Origin: GAS368 sp965227745
GTDB lineage: Bacteria; Verrucomicrobiota; Verrucomicrobiia; Opitutales; Opitutaceae
Direction of reading: 5' to 3'
Assembly: GCA_965227745.1 (NCBI GenBank)
Contig: OZ245769.1
Location: 2,976,001 to 3,040,000 of the forward strand
Length of the DNA: 64,000 bases
A model generated the notes under the pieces. The model was not told the DNA's origin. It saw nothing but the letters and a program-made list of their open reading frames with translations, and made no database searches. How positions within the stretch are numbered: position 1 is the stretch's first letter; the number at the start of each line of letters is the position of its first letter. The translations under genes were made by a program, and so were the position numbers. Shown piece after piece: positions 1-8,855 of the stretch.

Positions 1-2
1 TG

Positions 3-164
3 GCCTACAAGCGCTACGCCGGCCTGAAAATCGGCAACCTCGGGGGTCTCAATGACGCCCTGGCGCTCGCGATGCTCGAGGAAGACCGCATTTTAGAGCG
101 CCAGGCGGAGATGAGCAATCTCGTCGGCCTTTTGCCCACCAGCAAACCGGCGAAAGCAAAGTGA
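3..164 (+). CDS. C-terminal end of an unidentified protein (5' truncated)
   Basis: The frame is open from the window edge to a TGA at 162-164 and gives 53 residues ending in a Lys/Ala-rich tail (TSKPAKAK). The visible part is helical and charged, with LEEDRILERQAEM in the middle. Too little is present to name a family. No gene follows directly on this strand for about 620 bases, so it is probably the last gene of its transcription unit. Reading direction is supported by good codon use and the absence of a competing frame. Confidence 0.55.
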   Translation, partial: AYKRYAGLKIGNLGGLNDALALAMLEEDRILERQAEMSNLVGLLPTSKPAKAK

Positions 165-180
165 TGGCCGGACGATTCTA

Positions 181-304
181 AGAGCGCGTCGAAAAAAGTG
201 CGTGGAGGTAGGGCGGCTTATCCTTAAACCACCGCGCTCTCGGGGTGCGAACGCCCTGAGTGGCGCGTTGAGGATAACGCGCCTTACCTTTTTCGACGCC
301 CTCT
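181..304. repeat. Large inverted repeat (REPIN-like element)
   Basis: The left arm (181-227) and right arm (268-304) are imperfect reverse complements: both contain a GCGTCGAAAAA block, a GGTA.GGCG block and a TATCCT block in matching order. The arms are separated by about 40 bases. The element lies just 3' of the truncated gene and 3' of the convergent small gene at 356-655, a usual location for repetitive extragenic palindromes. It could also act as a transcription barrier for both genes. Confidence 0.6.
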
Positions 305-355
305 AAGAAACCGCGCCGCCATCCGTCATGCGTCGCATGCGCCCGGCGACGCTTC

Positions 356-655
356 TCACGACCCCAACAGCACCCGCGCGATGGCGTCGCGCTCGGCGTC
401 GAGCGTCACACCGCGGCTTGGCATCGGTTTTCCGGCCCGCGCATACCAGTAGCCGGCGTTACCCTCGTCGCCCTCCTTGCGATGGAGGTAGGCGTGAGCC
501 CAGGAGCCGTCGCGGGTCTTGTCGTCCTGCGCGCAATCGTGCGCCCGATCCCAGTCACCGCGGGCATCGTGCCACAGGGCTTGCAGCGCACCGCTCAGGC
601 CGGCGGGGGGCGTAGTATCCCGCGCCAGCGATTGTTGAAATTCCTCGAATGACAT
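356..655 (-). CDS. Small conserved hypothetical protein (99 aa)
   Basis: An acidic 99-residue soluble protein with the pattern LSGALQALWHDARGDWDRAH followed by SWAHAYLHRKEGD and AGYWYARAGKP. I recognise this Trp/His-rich pattern from small uncharacterised proteins found in many bacteria; the helix arrangement resembles a single TPR-like unit, and no biochemical role is known to me. There is no signal peptide. The gene stands alone, facing away from birA, with about 130 bases to the birA start that can hold promoters for both. The ATG at 653-655 is the only sensible start. Confidence 0.7.
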   Translation of the reverse strand: MSFEEFQQSLARDTTPPAGLSGALQALWHDARGDWDRAHDCAQDDKTRDGSWAHAYLHRKEGDEGNAGYWYARAGKPMPSRGVTLDAERDAIARVLLGS

Positions 656-788
656 CTATACCAACCTGTGTGTGGTCACTGACATTTCAACTCCGTCGTT
701 TGCTGAATCATTTTCTTTCCGCCTAGTCTTGGCCGCGTGCCTACGTCCACTTCACTTTCATTAACATAAGAGAACACCGCCGTCTTCC

Positions 789-1778
789 ATGCCCACACCC
801 GAACACCTGATCCTCCGCGAGCTGCTCGCCCACGAGACGTCGTGGGTCTCGGGCTCAGCCCTGGCGGGGAAGCTCGGGGTCTCGCGGGTGGCGGTCTGGC
901 AGCACATGGAGAAACTGCGCGCGGCGGGTTTCGAATTCGAGGCGCAGCGCGCGCGCGGCTACCGGCTCGCGGTGAAACCCTCCGCGCCCTACGCCGCGTT
1001 GATCGAGGCGCAGATCAAGGTCCGCCCGCGCGGCTTCTCGCTGCTCGTCCTCGACGAGACGGATAGCACGAACGACGAAGCCGCGCGCCAGCTCGCAGCG
1101 GACCGCACCGCGCCGTTTGCCGTGATCGCCCGCCGGCAGACCAAGGGTCGCGGCCGCCTCGGGCGCGCGTGGCACAGCGAGGCCAACGGCAATCTTTACC
1201 TGAGCATGGCCTTTCGCCCACGCGTGGAGCCTGAGCGCATGGCGGCCTTTACCCTGTGGATGGGGCTCAATGTCTGCGAGCTCCTGGCCAATTTCGCGAA
1301 GGTCACTCCCGGCCTGAAGTGGCCGAATGATATCCTCTTCGATCAGCGCAAAGCGGGCGGCATGTTGACCGAGGCCCGCATCGACTCCGACCACATCCGC
1401 GATCTCGTCTTTGGCCTCGGCCTCAATATCAACAGCCCCGTCGGCGGCTGGCCATCCGAGCTCGGAAATCGCGCCATCTCGCTCTCCGAGGTCACGGGGG
1501 AGCCCCTCGATTTCAATCGCCTCACCGCCGCGCTCATCGGGCGAATCTTGCTCGCGTATCAGAACTTCACCGACGGCTCCTACACCAAGACCTTTGCCGA
1601 CCTCTGGCATCGCTTCGATGTCCTGCGCGGCCGCTCCATCGCGCTGCTCGAGGGCGGGCGCCGCCATGCGGGGACGGTGGTCGGCCTCGACGATGAGGGC
1701 GCGCTGCTCCTACGCGACGACAAGGGCCGCACTCAACGTTTCCGCGCCGGAGAGGTATCGATCGAGAAGGCGGGCTAA
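789..1778 (+). CDS. birA: Biotin--[acetyl-CoA-carboxylase] ligase with N-terminal HTH
   Basis: Activates biotin with ATP to biotinyl-AMP and transfers it to the lysine of the biotin carboxyl carrier protein, feeding fatty-acid synthesis. Residues 1-62 form a winged HTH (LAGKLGVSRVAVWQHMEKL), so this is the bifunctional BirA type that may also repress transcription. The catalytic core shows DETDSTND (89-96), the biotinyl-AMP loop GRGRLG (120-125) and KWPNDI (177-182). The C-terminal 50 residues form the small SH3-like cap. The length (329 aa) is normal for two-domain BirA. No biotin synthesis genes lie nearby, so targets of any repression are elsewhere. The ATG has no Shine-Dalgarno motif. Confidence 0.95.
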   Translation: MPTPEHLILRELLAHETSWVSGSALAGKLGVSRVAVWQHMEKLRAAGFEFEAQRARGYRLAVKPSAPYAALIEAQIKVRPRGFSLLVLDETDSTNDEAARQLAADRTAPFAVIARRQTKGRGRLGRAWHSEANGNLYLSMAFRPRVEPERMAAFTLWMGLNVCELLANFAKVTPGLKWPNDILFDQRKAGGMLTEARIDSDHIRDLVFGLGLNINSPVGGWPSELGNRAISLSEVTGEPLDFNRLTAALIGRILLAYQNFTDGSYTKTFADLWHRFDVLRGRSIALLEGGRRHAGTVVGLDDEGALLLRDDKGRTQRFRAGEVSIEKAG

Positions 1779-1842
1779 GGGCGGCAGGCGGACGAATGCG
1801 CGGGGTGAATTTGGTTGGTTTTTGCCGGCGCGAGGCGAAGCA

Positions 1843-1951
1843 CCAAGGACCAAACTCCAAGCTCCAGTGAAGCCTCAAGGAGAGCCAAAAGCCGGAAAAC
1901 GGTTGGACGATTTTCGGATCTTTTTTGGTGCTTGGAGGTTGGGCCTTGGAT
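1843..1951. repeat. Dispersed repeat, inverted pair (family 'CAAGCTCCAGTGAA')
   Basis: The left arm contains AGGACCAAACTCCAAGCTCC followed by AGTGAAG (1846-1872). The segment at 1929-1951 is its imperfect reverse complement (GGTGCTTGGAGGTTGGGCC). Single copies of the same unit occur at 18137-18186 and 53956-54005. It occupies the gap between the convergent birA and HxlR genes and can fold into a hairpin with a loop of about 50 bases. Confidence 0.65.
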
Positions 1952-1990
1952 GTTGAGCGGCGGCCTCTCGACCGCAGCTAGCCACTTCAC

Positions 1991-2437
1991 TCAATCCGCC
2001 GCTCTGCTCTTTTTCGCCCGCGCATCAAATTCGTGGCGGGCTTTCTCGATGCCTTCGAGGTGTTCGCCGGCCCAGACCCAGACGCCGCAAAAGGCCTCGC
2101 TCAGGCTCGCGCCGCGCTTGGTGAGTTTGTACTCGACGCGCGGCGGGATCACCGCGTGCACGGTGCGGTCGATCAGCCCATCGCGCTCCATTTGGCGGAG
2201 CGTTTGGGTGAGCATTTTCTGGCTGATGCCGCCGAGTTTTTCCCCGAGGCGGGTGAAGCGCATCTCGCCGTGCTCGGTCAGGACCTCGAGGATGAGCATC
2301 GTCCACTTGTCCGCGACGCGACCGATCAGCTCATTCACGAGCGCCTCGACGCGCGGATCGATCGTGACGTCCTTGGGCGGCACGTGGGCGTAATAGGCCT
2401 TGGCCTGGCTGACTTGTTTCTTGGTTAAGGTGTTCAT
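1991..2437 (-). CDS. HxlR-family winged-helix transcriptional regulator
   Basis: A 148-aa single-domain regulator. The HxlR signature is clear: KWTMLILEVLTEHGEMRF (helix 1 and the start of the HTH), GISQKMLTQTLRQMERDGL (recognition helix region) and the beta wing VEYKLTKRGASL. HxlR proteins usually respond to electrophiles or redox stress and repress a divergent oxidoreductase gene. Here the SDR gene at 2557 is exactly such a divergent neighbour, separated by 119 bases. The protein lacks any cysteine in its N-terminal arm, where redox-sensing family members carry one (its only cysteine is in the C-terminal part), so the signal is unclear. Confidence 0.9.
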   Translation of the reverse strand: MNTLTKKQVSQAKAYYAHVPPKDVTIDPRVEALVNELIGRVADKWTMLILEVLTEHGEMRFTRLGEKLGGISQKMLTQTLRQMERDGLIDRTVHAVIPPRVEYKLTKRGASLSEAFCGVWVWAGEHLEGIEKARHEFDARAKKSRAAD

Positions 2438-2445
2438 GGGCCGAT

Positions 2446-2499
2446 ACTCTCTTTTCGGTAACTATAGCACGAAAAGGTGCCTACTTTCTTTTAGAGAGT
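2446..2499. promoter_or_regulatory. Putative operator region between HxlR and SDR genes
   Basis: The divergent intergenic region carries inverted arms ACTCTC (2446-2451) and GAGAGT (2494-2499) framing an AT-richer stretch with TAACTATAG. It is placed as expected for an HxlR binding site controlling both directions. The assignment rests on position and symmetry only. Confidence 0.35.
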
Positions 2500-2556
2500 G
2501 AACGGGTGTAGGATGGCGCTGTCAAACCAACCCAGCCCTGTAGATTTCTCCCTCTT

Positions 2557-3324
2557 ATGAAGACCTCTGGAAATACCATCCTCATCACCGGCGGCGGCTC
2601 CGGCATCGGCCTCGCGCTCGCGCAGTCGTTTCAAAAGCGGTTCAGTAAAGTGATCATCGCCGGTCGTCGCCAATCGGTGCTCGACGAGGCGGTCAAGGCC
2701 AACCCGGGCCTCTCCGCCCTGCCGCTCGATATCGAAAGCCCGGACAGCATCCGGGAGTTTGCGGCGCGGATCACGTCTGAGTTTCCCGCGCTCAATGCCG
2801 TCATTCACAACGCGGGCATAATGAAGCCCGAGGATCTGCTCGCGCCGGCCGGCGACGTCAGCATCGCCGAGGCCACTATCGCGACCAATCTCCTCGGCCC
2901 GATCCGGCTCAACGCCGCGCTCCTGCCGCATCTGCGCAAGCAGCCGGCCGCCACGATCATGACCGTAACGTCCGGCCTGGCCTTTTTGCCGCTCGCGACC
3001 ACGCCGACTTACTCGGCCACCAAGGCGGCGCTTCACTCCTACACGCAGTCCCTCCGCTTTCAGCTGCGCGAGACGGCGATTCAGGTGCTCGAACTGGCCC
3101 CGCCGTACGTGCAGACCGAGCTCATGGGTCAGCACCAGGCGACCGACCCTAACGCGATGCCGCTCGAGGCTTTTATCACGGAGGTCATGCACCTCATCGA
3201 AAGCCAGCCGGACGCTGCGGAAATTTGCGTAGAGCGGGTCAAACCGCTCCGTTTCGCGGAGAAAAATGGCGACTACGACGCCTTCTTTCACAAATTTAAC
3301 CTTGCGATGGCCGGGCATCGTTAA
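2557..3324 (+). CDS. Short-chain dehydrogenase/reductase (DltE-like)
   Basis: A 255-aa classical SDR, NAD(P)-dependent and cytosolic. The cofactor loop TGGGSGIG spans residues 11-18, the NAG motif is in VIHNAGIM, and the catalytic triad is S139, Y152 and K156 (YSATK). An Arg-rich segment after the second strand (AGRR) suggests NADP(H) preference. The sequence resembles the DltE-type group often placed beside HxlR or other redox regulators; the substrate cannot be read from sequence. It is a single-gene unit, divergent from the HxlR gene and closed by a strong terminator at 3343-3368. Confidence 0.9.
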   Translation: MKTSGNTILITGGGSGIGLALAQSFQKRFSKVIIAGRRQSVLDEAVKANPGLSALPLDIESPDSIREFAARITSEFPALNAVIHNAGIMKPEDLLAPAGDVSIAEATIATNLLGPIRLNAALLPHLRKQPAATIMTVTSGLAFLPLATTPTYSATKAALHSYTQSLRFQLRETAIQVLELAPPYVQTELMGQHQATDPNAMPLEAFITEVMHLIESQPDAAEICVERVKPLRFAEKNGDYDAFFHKFNLAMAGHR

Positions 3325-3342
3325 AACGAGTCGTTTCAGAGC

Positions 3343-3368
3343 AAAAGGGGCCGCTTCGGCCCCTTTTT
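3343..3368 (+). terminator. Intrinsic terminator after SDR gene
   Basis: A perfect GC-rich stem, AGGGGCCG and CGGCCCCT with a short CTT-type loop, is followed directly by TTTTT. It starts 18 bases after the SDR stop codon, before the ABC cluster. Confidence 0.85.
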
Positions 3369-3518
3369 CGCGTTAGAAAGGGCCATTTTCACGTTATTCG
3401 CCCCCTACTTCGCTTCGGCTGCCGGGGGGCGCGGGGGTCTTTTTTGGCCGGCGCGAAACCCCAAGTTGAGCATTGAGCGGACGGAACTGACTCGCGAGAG
3501 TAAGGCTCTCACCCAGTC

Positions 3519-4505
3519 ATGCCCGATCAGCCGCCCGCCATCGAAGTCACACACCTCGTCAAAACCTACGCGGGGGTCACGGCGGTTGCGGACATTAGCT
3601 TCACGGTCGCGCGCGGCGAAATCATCGGTTTCTTAGGCCCGAATGGCGCGGGTAAGTCCACGACCATGCGCATTTTGACCGGCTATCTGCCGGCCACGTC
3701 GGGACAGGTGAATATCTGCGGCATCCCGGTGGCCACCCGCCCCGACGAGGTGAAGCGCAAGATCGGCTACATGCCGGAAAACAATCCCTTGCCCGAGGAT
3801 ATGCGGGTCTCGGAGTACCTGTATTTTCGCGGGCGGCTGAAAGAGGTCCCGCGCCGAAAGCTCGGCCCGCGCATCGACGAGGTCTTGGAGCTCTGCGACC
3901 TCAAGCGCGTGCGGCACAAGATCATCGGGCAGCTCTCCAAGGGCTATCGCCAGCGCGTGGGCATCGCGGAGGCCATCCTCGCGGAGCCGCCGGTCATCAT
4001 CATGGATGAACCGACCATCGGCCTCGATCCGCACCAGATTCTCATCGTGCGCGACCTCATCGCGAGCCTGCGCGGGCGCATGACGGTCATTATCTCGTCG
4101 CACATTTTACCCGAGATCGAGGTCACCTGCGATCGCGTGTTGATCATTAATCAAGGCCGGGTCGTCGCGCAGGGCACCCCGGCCGACCTGCGGAGGGAAA
4201 TCCTCGGCCTCGCCACGTACGAACTGGAAGTGGCCGGCGATCTCACTGCCCTGCCCGCTCAGCTCACGGCGGTCGAGCCCACGCTCACGATCACGAGCCA
4301 GGCCGAGCCGGATGCCGACGGTTTCCGCCGCCTGATCCTGACGACGGACCGCTACGATGAGTTGGGCGAAAGTTTGCTCCAGACGTTGCTGTCGCAAAAA
4401 TTGCGCGTCCGCTCTCTCAGCCGCACACATTCCACGCTGGAAGACGTCTTCCTCGCGGCCACCCGCCGCAGTTGGGATGCCGTCGCCAAACCCGCCGCCA
4501 AGTAA
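3519..4505 (+). CDS. ABC transporter ATP-binding protein (GldA-like)
   Basis: A cytoplasmic ATPase of an ABC-2 transporter. Walker A GPNGAGKST is at 40-48, Q-loop region near 86-95, signature LSKGYRQR, Walker B IIMDEP with D163/E164, and the H-loop in SSHILPE. After residue 215 there is an extra C-terminal domain of about 110 residues, as in the GldA/CcmA-like subfamily. At 328 aa it is typical. It starts a co-directional cluster with an ABC permease, GldG-like auxiliary protein and DUF4340 protein, so it powers that complex. In Bacteroidota, GldAFG is needed for gliding; outside that phylum the role of such clusters is not established. Confidence 0.9.
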   Translation: MPDQPPAIEVTHLVKTYAGVTAVADISFTVARGEIIGFLGPNGAGKSTTMRILTGYLPATSGQVNICGIPVATRPDEVKRKIGYMPENNPLPEDMRVSEYLYFRGRLKEVPRRKLGPRIDEVLELCDLKRVRHKIIGQLSKGYRQRVGIAEAILAEPPVIIMDEPTIGLDPHQILIVRDLIASLRGRMTVIISSHILPEIEVTCDRVLIINQGRVVAQGTPADLRREILGLATYELEVAGDLTALPAQLTAVEPTLTITSQAEPDADGFRRLILTTDRYDELGESLLQTLLSQKLRVRSLSRTHSTLEDVFLAATRRSWDAVAKPAAK

Positions 4506-4534
4506 TTTCGCCCGCCTCGTCTTCGCCTCCCGCT

Positions 4535-5296
4535 GTGAAACACTTCTTCACCCTCCTCAGCCACGAAGTCCGCATGCTGCTCGTCAACCCGAGCACGTAC
4601 ATCGCGGCCGTGATGTTCCTGGGCGTGATGGGGTTTATGTTCACCGGGATTTTGGAAACGTATAGCAAGACCCCGCAGGATACGTCGCCCGCGCAGGTCT
4701 TCTTTTCGGTCTTCTGGTTTCCGGTGCTCTTCATGGTGCCGCTGCTCACGATGAAGTGCCTCGCGGAAGAGCGCCGTCTCGGCACCATCGAGACTCTGCT
4801 GACGACCCCCGTGACGACGACCGAGGTCGTGCTCGCGAAATATGCGGGGGCCTACCTCCTCTATCTCGCGCTCTGGGCCTCGACGGGGGGCTTTTTCTAC
4901 ATCCTGCAAAAATTCGGCGCGGGTGATCGCTTCCTCGATCCCGGTCCCTTGATCGGAGGCTACGTGTTCATTTCGGTGTCGGGCCTGCTCTTTGTGGCAG
5001 TGGGGATTTTCGCCAGTTCGCTTTCCCGCAACCAAGCCGTCGCGGGCATCATGTGCTTCGCGATGCTCGCGGCACTCATCGTCGGCGTGCGCTATCTTTC
5101 CGATGCGGCTTGGCTCAACCGCGACATCCTCGCGCCAGTCAAGTCCGCGGTCGATTACGCGCAGATCTTCACGCACTACGACGATTTCACCCGCGGGGTG
5201 GTCGATGCGCGGCAGCTCTTATTTTACCTGAGCGGCACCGCGCTGGCGCTCATCTTCAGCATCCTCGGGGTCGAGGCCAAGCTGTTGCACTCGTAA
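4535..5296 (+). CDS. ABC-2 family permease (GldF-like)
   Basis: A 254-aa inner-membrane subunit with six hydrophobic segments, beginning VKHFFTLLSHEVRMLL. It has the conserved cytoplasmic coupling region MKCLAEERRLGTIETLLTTP typical of GldF/ABC2_membrane_3 proteins. I chose the GTG at 4535, 29 bases after the ATPase stop. An in-frame ATG at 4472 would overlap the ATPase gene by 34 bases and add a charged, non-homologous N-terminus. The protein pairs with the ATPase just upstream and the GldG-like protein downstream. Confidence 0.88.
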   Translation: MKHFFTLLSHEVRMLLVNPSTYIAAVMFLGVMGFMFTGILETYSKTPQDTSPAQVFFSVFWFPVLFMVPLLTMKCLAEERRLGTIETLLTTPVTTTEVVLAKYAGAYLLYLALWASTGGFFYILQKFGAGDRFLDPGPLIGGYVFISVSGLLFVAVGIFASSLSRNQAVAGIMCFAMLAALIVGVRYLSDAAWLNRDILAPVKSAVDYAQIFTHYDDFTRGVVDARQLLFYLSGTALALIFSILGVEAKLLHS

Positions 5297-5311
5297 GCCG
5301 CTTTTCCTCCC

Positions 5312-6811
5312 TTGCTCAATCCCGACAGCTTCCGCACCGCCCGCTGGCTCCGCACGATCAACCTCGTGCTGCAGGCCGTGCTGTTTCTCACGTTCTTCGG
5401 CGGGCTCAACTACCTCGCGCGCAATTACCATTGGCGCAAGGACCTCACGCAGCACCGCCGCTTCTCCCTCTCGCCGGAGACGCTCTCCTACCTCCAGGGG
5501 CTCAACCGCCCGGTCAAAATCTACGTCACGCTCTCCGCCGACAACGACGCCCCGGAAGTGCGCGGCATCTTGCGCGAGTACGCGAATGCCACCGAGACCA
5601 ACAAGGCCGGCAAGATCGAGGTCAAGTATCTCGACGTCTATCAAAACCGTCGCGAGGCCGAGGCGCTCGGGCTCTATCAGGCCGACGTCATTCTCCTGAA
5701 ATGCGACGACAAGCCGCGCGTCGTCACGCTGAGTGAACTCTATCGCGTGTCCAAGACGAAGGAGGGTAAGACGGAGCGCTCGGCCTTTCAGGGCGAACAG
5801 GTCATCACCGCCGCCCTCCTCGAGGTCTCCAGCCCCGAGCGGAAGAAGATCTATTTTCTCGCCGGCCACGGGGAATTCAGCCTGAGCGAAACCGACGGCA
5901 ATCGCGGCCTGAGTGAAATCCGCGACCAGTTGCGCGCGCGTAATTTCGAGCTCGATACGATCTCGCTCGCGCTCTCCCGCCAGATTCCGCCCGACGCCTC
6001 GCTCCTCATCGCGGCGCAGCCGCAGAATCGTTTCAGCCCGGCGGAGCAGGAACTCCTCCGCGACTTCCTGCGTAATCGCGCGGGGCGCCTGTTGCTGTTC
6101 CTCGGCCCGGCGTATCCGCACGGCTTGGACGATCTCTTGCTCGACTGGGGCGTGCTCGTCGACGACGACGTCGTGATCGATCGCGGACCGGGCACGATGA
6201 GCGACGCGGGCGACTCCGTTTTCTATCCGTACGACAAGACCCACCCGATCACGCAGACGCTCTGGAGCTATAATCTCGCGCTGCACCTCGGGCCCGCCCG
6301 CTCCGTCCGGCCCGACCCGGGCCGCAATGTCGGCAACGGGCTGAATGCCATCACCCTCGTCGCCACCTCGACCGCGGCTTACGGCGAGGTCAGCTATCAG
6401 GGCATGAGCCTGAGCAATCTGCCCAAATTTGACCGCGGCATCGATATCGCGCCGCTCGCCGGCATGGAGCCGGACAAGCGCCTCGGGATCGTCGTCGCGT
6501 CCGAGCGCCTCGCCGTGCGCGACAATCTCCCCTTTAGCGTGCGCGGCGGCCGCCTCGTGGTCTTCGGCAGCGGCGACATGCCGACCAACAACCGCATCGC
6601 CAAGGGCGGCAACCTCGAGATTTTCCTCAAGTCGGTGGACTGGACCGTGGACCGCGACACGCAGTTGAATATTCCCGCCCGGCCCATCGAGCGCTTCCAA
6701 CTTTCACTCAGCGCGGATACTTTTCTCAACCTCCGCTACGCCGTCCTCTTCGGCGTACCCGGTATCGCCGCCGTCCTCGGCCTCCTCGTCTATTGGACGA
6801 GACGCCGCTGA
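5312..6811 (+). CDS. GldG-like ABC transporter auxiliary protein
   Basis: A 499-aa protein anchored by an N-terminal membrane segment (about residues 14-34) and a C-terminal one (about 474-495, followed by WTRRR). The periplasmic part starts with the family hallmark RRFSLSPETLSYLQGL and contains the ABC_transp_aux core (YFLAGHGEFSL, then LLIAAQPQNRFSPAEQELL). The start is a TTG at 5312, 15 bases after the permease stop, and no better ATG precedes the membrane helix. GldG-type proteins combine an extracytoplasmic domain with an ABC permease; the exported substrate is unknown. Confidence 0.85.
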   Translation: MLNPDSFRTARWLRTINLVLQAVLFLTFFGGLNYLARNYHWRKDLTQHRRFSLSPETLSYLQGLNRPVKIYVTLSADNDAPEVRGILREYANATETNKAGKIEVKYLDVYQNRREAEALGLYQADVILLKCDDKPRVVTLSELYRVSKTKEGKTERSAFQGEQVITAALLEVSSPERKKIYFLAGHGEFSLSETDGNRGLSEIRDQLRARNFELDTISLALSRQIPPDASLLIAAQPQNRFSPAEQELLRDFLRNRAGRLLLFLGPAYPHGLDDLLLDWGVLVDDDVVIDRGPGTMSDAGDSVFYPYDKTHPITQTLWSYNLALHLGPARSVRPDPGRNVGNGLNAITLVATSTAAYGEVSYQGMSLSNLPKFDRGIDIAPLAGMEPDKRLGIVVASERLAVRDNLPFSVRGGRLVVFGSGDMPTNNRIAKGGNLEIFLKSVDWTVDRDTQLNIPARPIERFQLSLSADTFLNLRYAVLFGVPGIAAVLGLLVYWTRRR

Positions 6812-6857
6812 GGCGGACGCTGAGTTCCCACGCTCAACCCTCAACTCTCAACTTCCA

Positions 6858-8846
6858 GTGCGCACCAAAGTCACGCTCGCCCTCGTTTTCCTGAACGCCG
6901 CGCTGTTCTTCTACATCTTTAAGATCGAGCGCATCATTCAGGGACCGGCCCCGACCACGGTCGGCTCGCGCGTGCTGGGGCCAGAAGCGGCGGATATTCG
7001 TACCCTGAAGATCACGAGCACGGCGCCCGGCGCGGTGCCGATTTCCCTCGTTCGCCGGGGCGAGACGTGGTGGCTCACGGAGCCCATCGAGTGGCCGGCA
7101 CATTTGCCGACGGTCAAGGCCATCACCAACGATCTCCAACTGCTCGATAGCGTCACCAGTTTCAGTGCCAAGGACCTTGCGGCCAACAGCATGTCGCTCG
7201 CGGACTACGGCCTCGCGACGCCGAAGATCACGGTGACGTTTGCCTCGGGCGATGCCCCGCCGACCACGCTGCGCCTCGGCGACACCACCAATGTGGGCAA
7301 CCGCCTCTACGTGCTTTCGCCCGACGGCGAGCGCATCCACGTCGTCGCCCGGGGCCTGGCCGACGACCTTTCACTTGGGCTCGAGAAACTGCGCTCGGAC
7401 GAGTTACTCACGATCAAGGTCTTTGAGGCGACGGGGCTCGCCGTGCAGGCAACCAATGCCCGCGTGCGCATCCGCCGCGAGGCCAACCGCTGGCTCTTCG
7501 ACACCATCATCAACAATGCGCCCGCCAGCAAAGCGGCCATCGACATCGCGATCAACGCGCTCAACGGCCTGCGCGTAAAGAACTTCAATCCCTCCGTGCC
7601 GCCCGCCTCGCTGCCGGCCAACGCCACGAAACTCCGCGTTACGCTGGAGGGCAATAACCGCAGCGAAAGCCTCCTCCTCGGCGATCCCGTGCCGCCGCCC
7701 GCGCCCCCGGCCCCGGGCGCTCCGCCCCTGCCCCGCGGACCGGTGGGCGAAACCGAGTACTATGCCCAGCTCGAGCGCCGGGCCGCCGTATTCACCGTTT
7801 CGATACGCAACGACCTGATCGAGGTCCTGCGCAATGCACAGGTGAGCTTGCGCGAGAAGCACCTGCTCGACTTCGACGCCCGCGCCGTTACCGCCGCGAC
7901 CATCACGGCGCCCAACCAGCCGCCGCTCACGCTCCAGCGCATCGACTCGGGCGCCGCCGGCTCCGAGGCGGCATGGCAGATCGTGCAGCGGGGCGACACC
8001 GCCTCCGGCCCGCAGACCCGGCCCGCCGACCGCACCGCCGTGCAGCGCCTCTTCGATCAACTCGCCATGCTCTCGGCGCGCGACAACGGCGGCTTCCCCA
8101 GCGATGCGCCGACCAACGCCCAGTTGGAAAATTGGGGCTTCAATCGCCCGGAGCGCGAAGTCGTGCTCACGCTCGCCACGCCCCGCCCGGCCACGCCGAC
8201 GGGTGCGGCGACCGCGCCGACCTCCACCACGGTCACGCTCCAGCTCGGCACCGACGCCGCGGGCGCAGTCTTCGCCCGGCTCGACCCCGCGACCAATCCG
8301 AAAGGCTCGATCTACGCGGTGGACTTCGATTTCCGCCGCGAGCTCCCCGTCTTGCCCCGCGACTGGCGCGAGCGCCAGCTCCCGGCGTTGCCGCAAACAG
8401 CGCGCGTCACCGCCATCACTCTTACGCCCACTGCGCCCGGCGCGACCACGCTTTACACCAAGGCGATCACCGGCACCGAGCAGTGGGCGACGGTGATCGA
8501 CGCCGAGCCAGCGGCGAAAAAAGAAGCGCTCACGCGGCTCCTCACCTTCGTCCGCGAGCCGCGCGCCCAGCGTTTCCCGCAAGATGCCTTTACCGAGCGC
8601 GTCACCTTCGCCGGCGACGATCGCCCGTGGAGCTACAAGCTGGAGGCGACCGTTTCGCTGCCCGGCGGCGCCACGGGCGAGCAAACGAGCACGCGAACCT
8701 GGCTCTTCACGGAACGGCTGGGCGGGCGCCAATTGCTGGCCGGCTCTCGCGAACTCGATGCGGTCTTTGAAGTCGAACAACCCGTCGTCGATGCGCTGTG
8801 GACCTTGGTCTACGGCAATCGCGACCCGGGCGCGCCCACGAAGTAA
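6858..8846 (+). CDS. DUF4340 domain-containing envelope protein
   Basis: A 662-aa protein with one N-terminal membrane anchor (residues 1-20, VTLALVFLNAALFFYIF) and a large extracytoplasmic region. Repeated beta-rich units of the form W.LTEP..WPA and LADYGL match DUF4340, a family often linked to GldG-like ABC clusters. A proline-rich insert (about 275-300) separates the two halves. The gene starts with GTG at 6858, 46 bases after the GldG-like gene. By position it is probably part of the same envelope complex. Function unknown. Confidence 0.8.
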   Translation: MRTKVTLALVFLNAALFFYIFKIERIIQGPAPTTVGSRVLGPEAADIRTLKITSTAPGAVPISLVRRGETWWLTEPIEWPAHLPTVKAITNDLQLLDSVTSFSAKDLAANSMSLADYGLATPKITVTFASGDAPPTTLRLGDTTNVGNRLYVLSPDGERIHVVARGLADDLSLGLEKLRSDELLTIKVFEATGLAVQATNARVRIRREANRWLFDTIINNAPASKAAIDIAINALNGLRVKNFNPSVPPASLPANATKLRVTLEGNNRSESLLLGDPVPPPAPPAPGAPPLPRGPVGETEYYAQLERRAAVFTVSIRNDLIEVLRNAQVSLREKHLLDFDARAVTAATITAPNQPPLTLQRIDSGAAGSEAAWQIVQRGDTASGPQTRPADRTAVQRLFDQLAMLSARDNGGFPSDAPTNAQLENWGFNRPEREVVLTLATPRPATPTGAATAPTSTTVTLQLGTDAAGAVFARLDPATNPKGSIYAVDFDFRRELPVLPRDWRERQLPALPQTARVTAITLTPTAPGATTLYTKAITGTEQWATVIDAEPAAKKEALTRLLTFVREPRAQRFPQDAFTERVTFAGDDRPWSYKLEATVSLPGGATGEQTSTRTWLFTERLGGRQLLAGSRELDAVFEVEQPVVDALWTLVYGNRDPGAPTK

Positions 8847-8855
8847 CGCCGGGCC

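Noticed and set aside
5219..6700. A 493-residue minus-strand frame inside the GldG-like gene
   Set aside because: The GldG-like protein in the plus frame has clear family motifs and membrane anchors; the antisense product is of low complexity.
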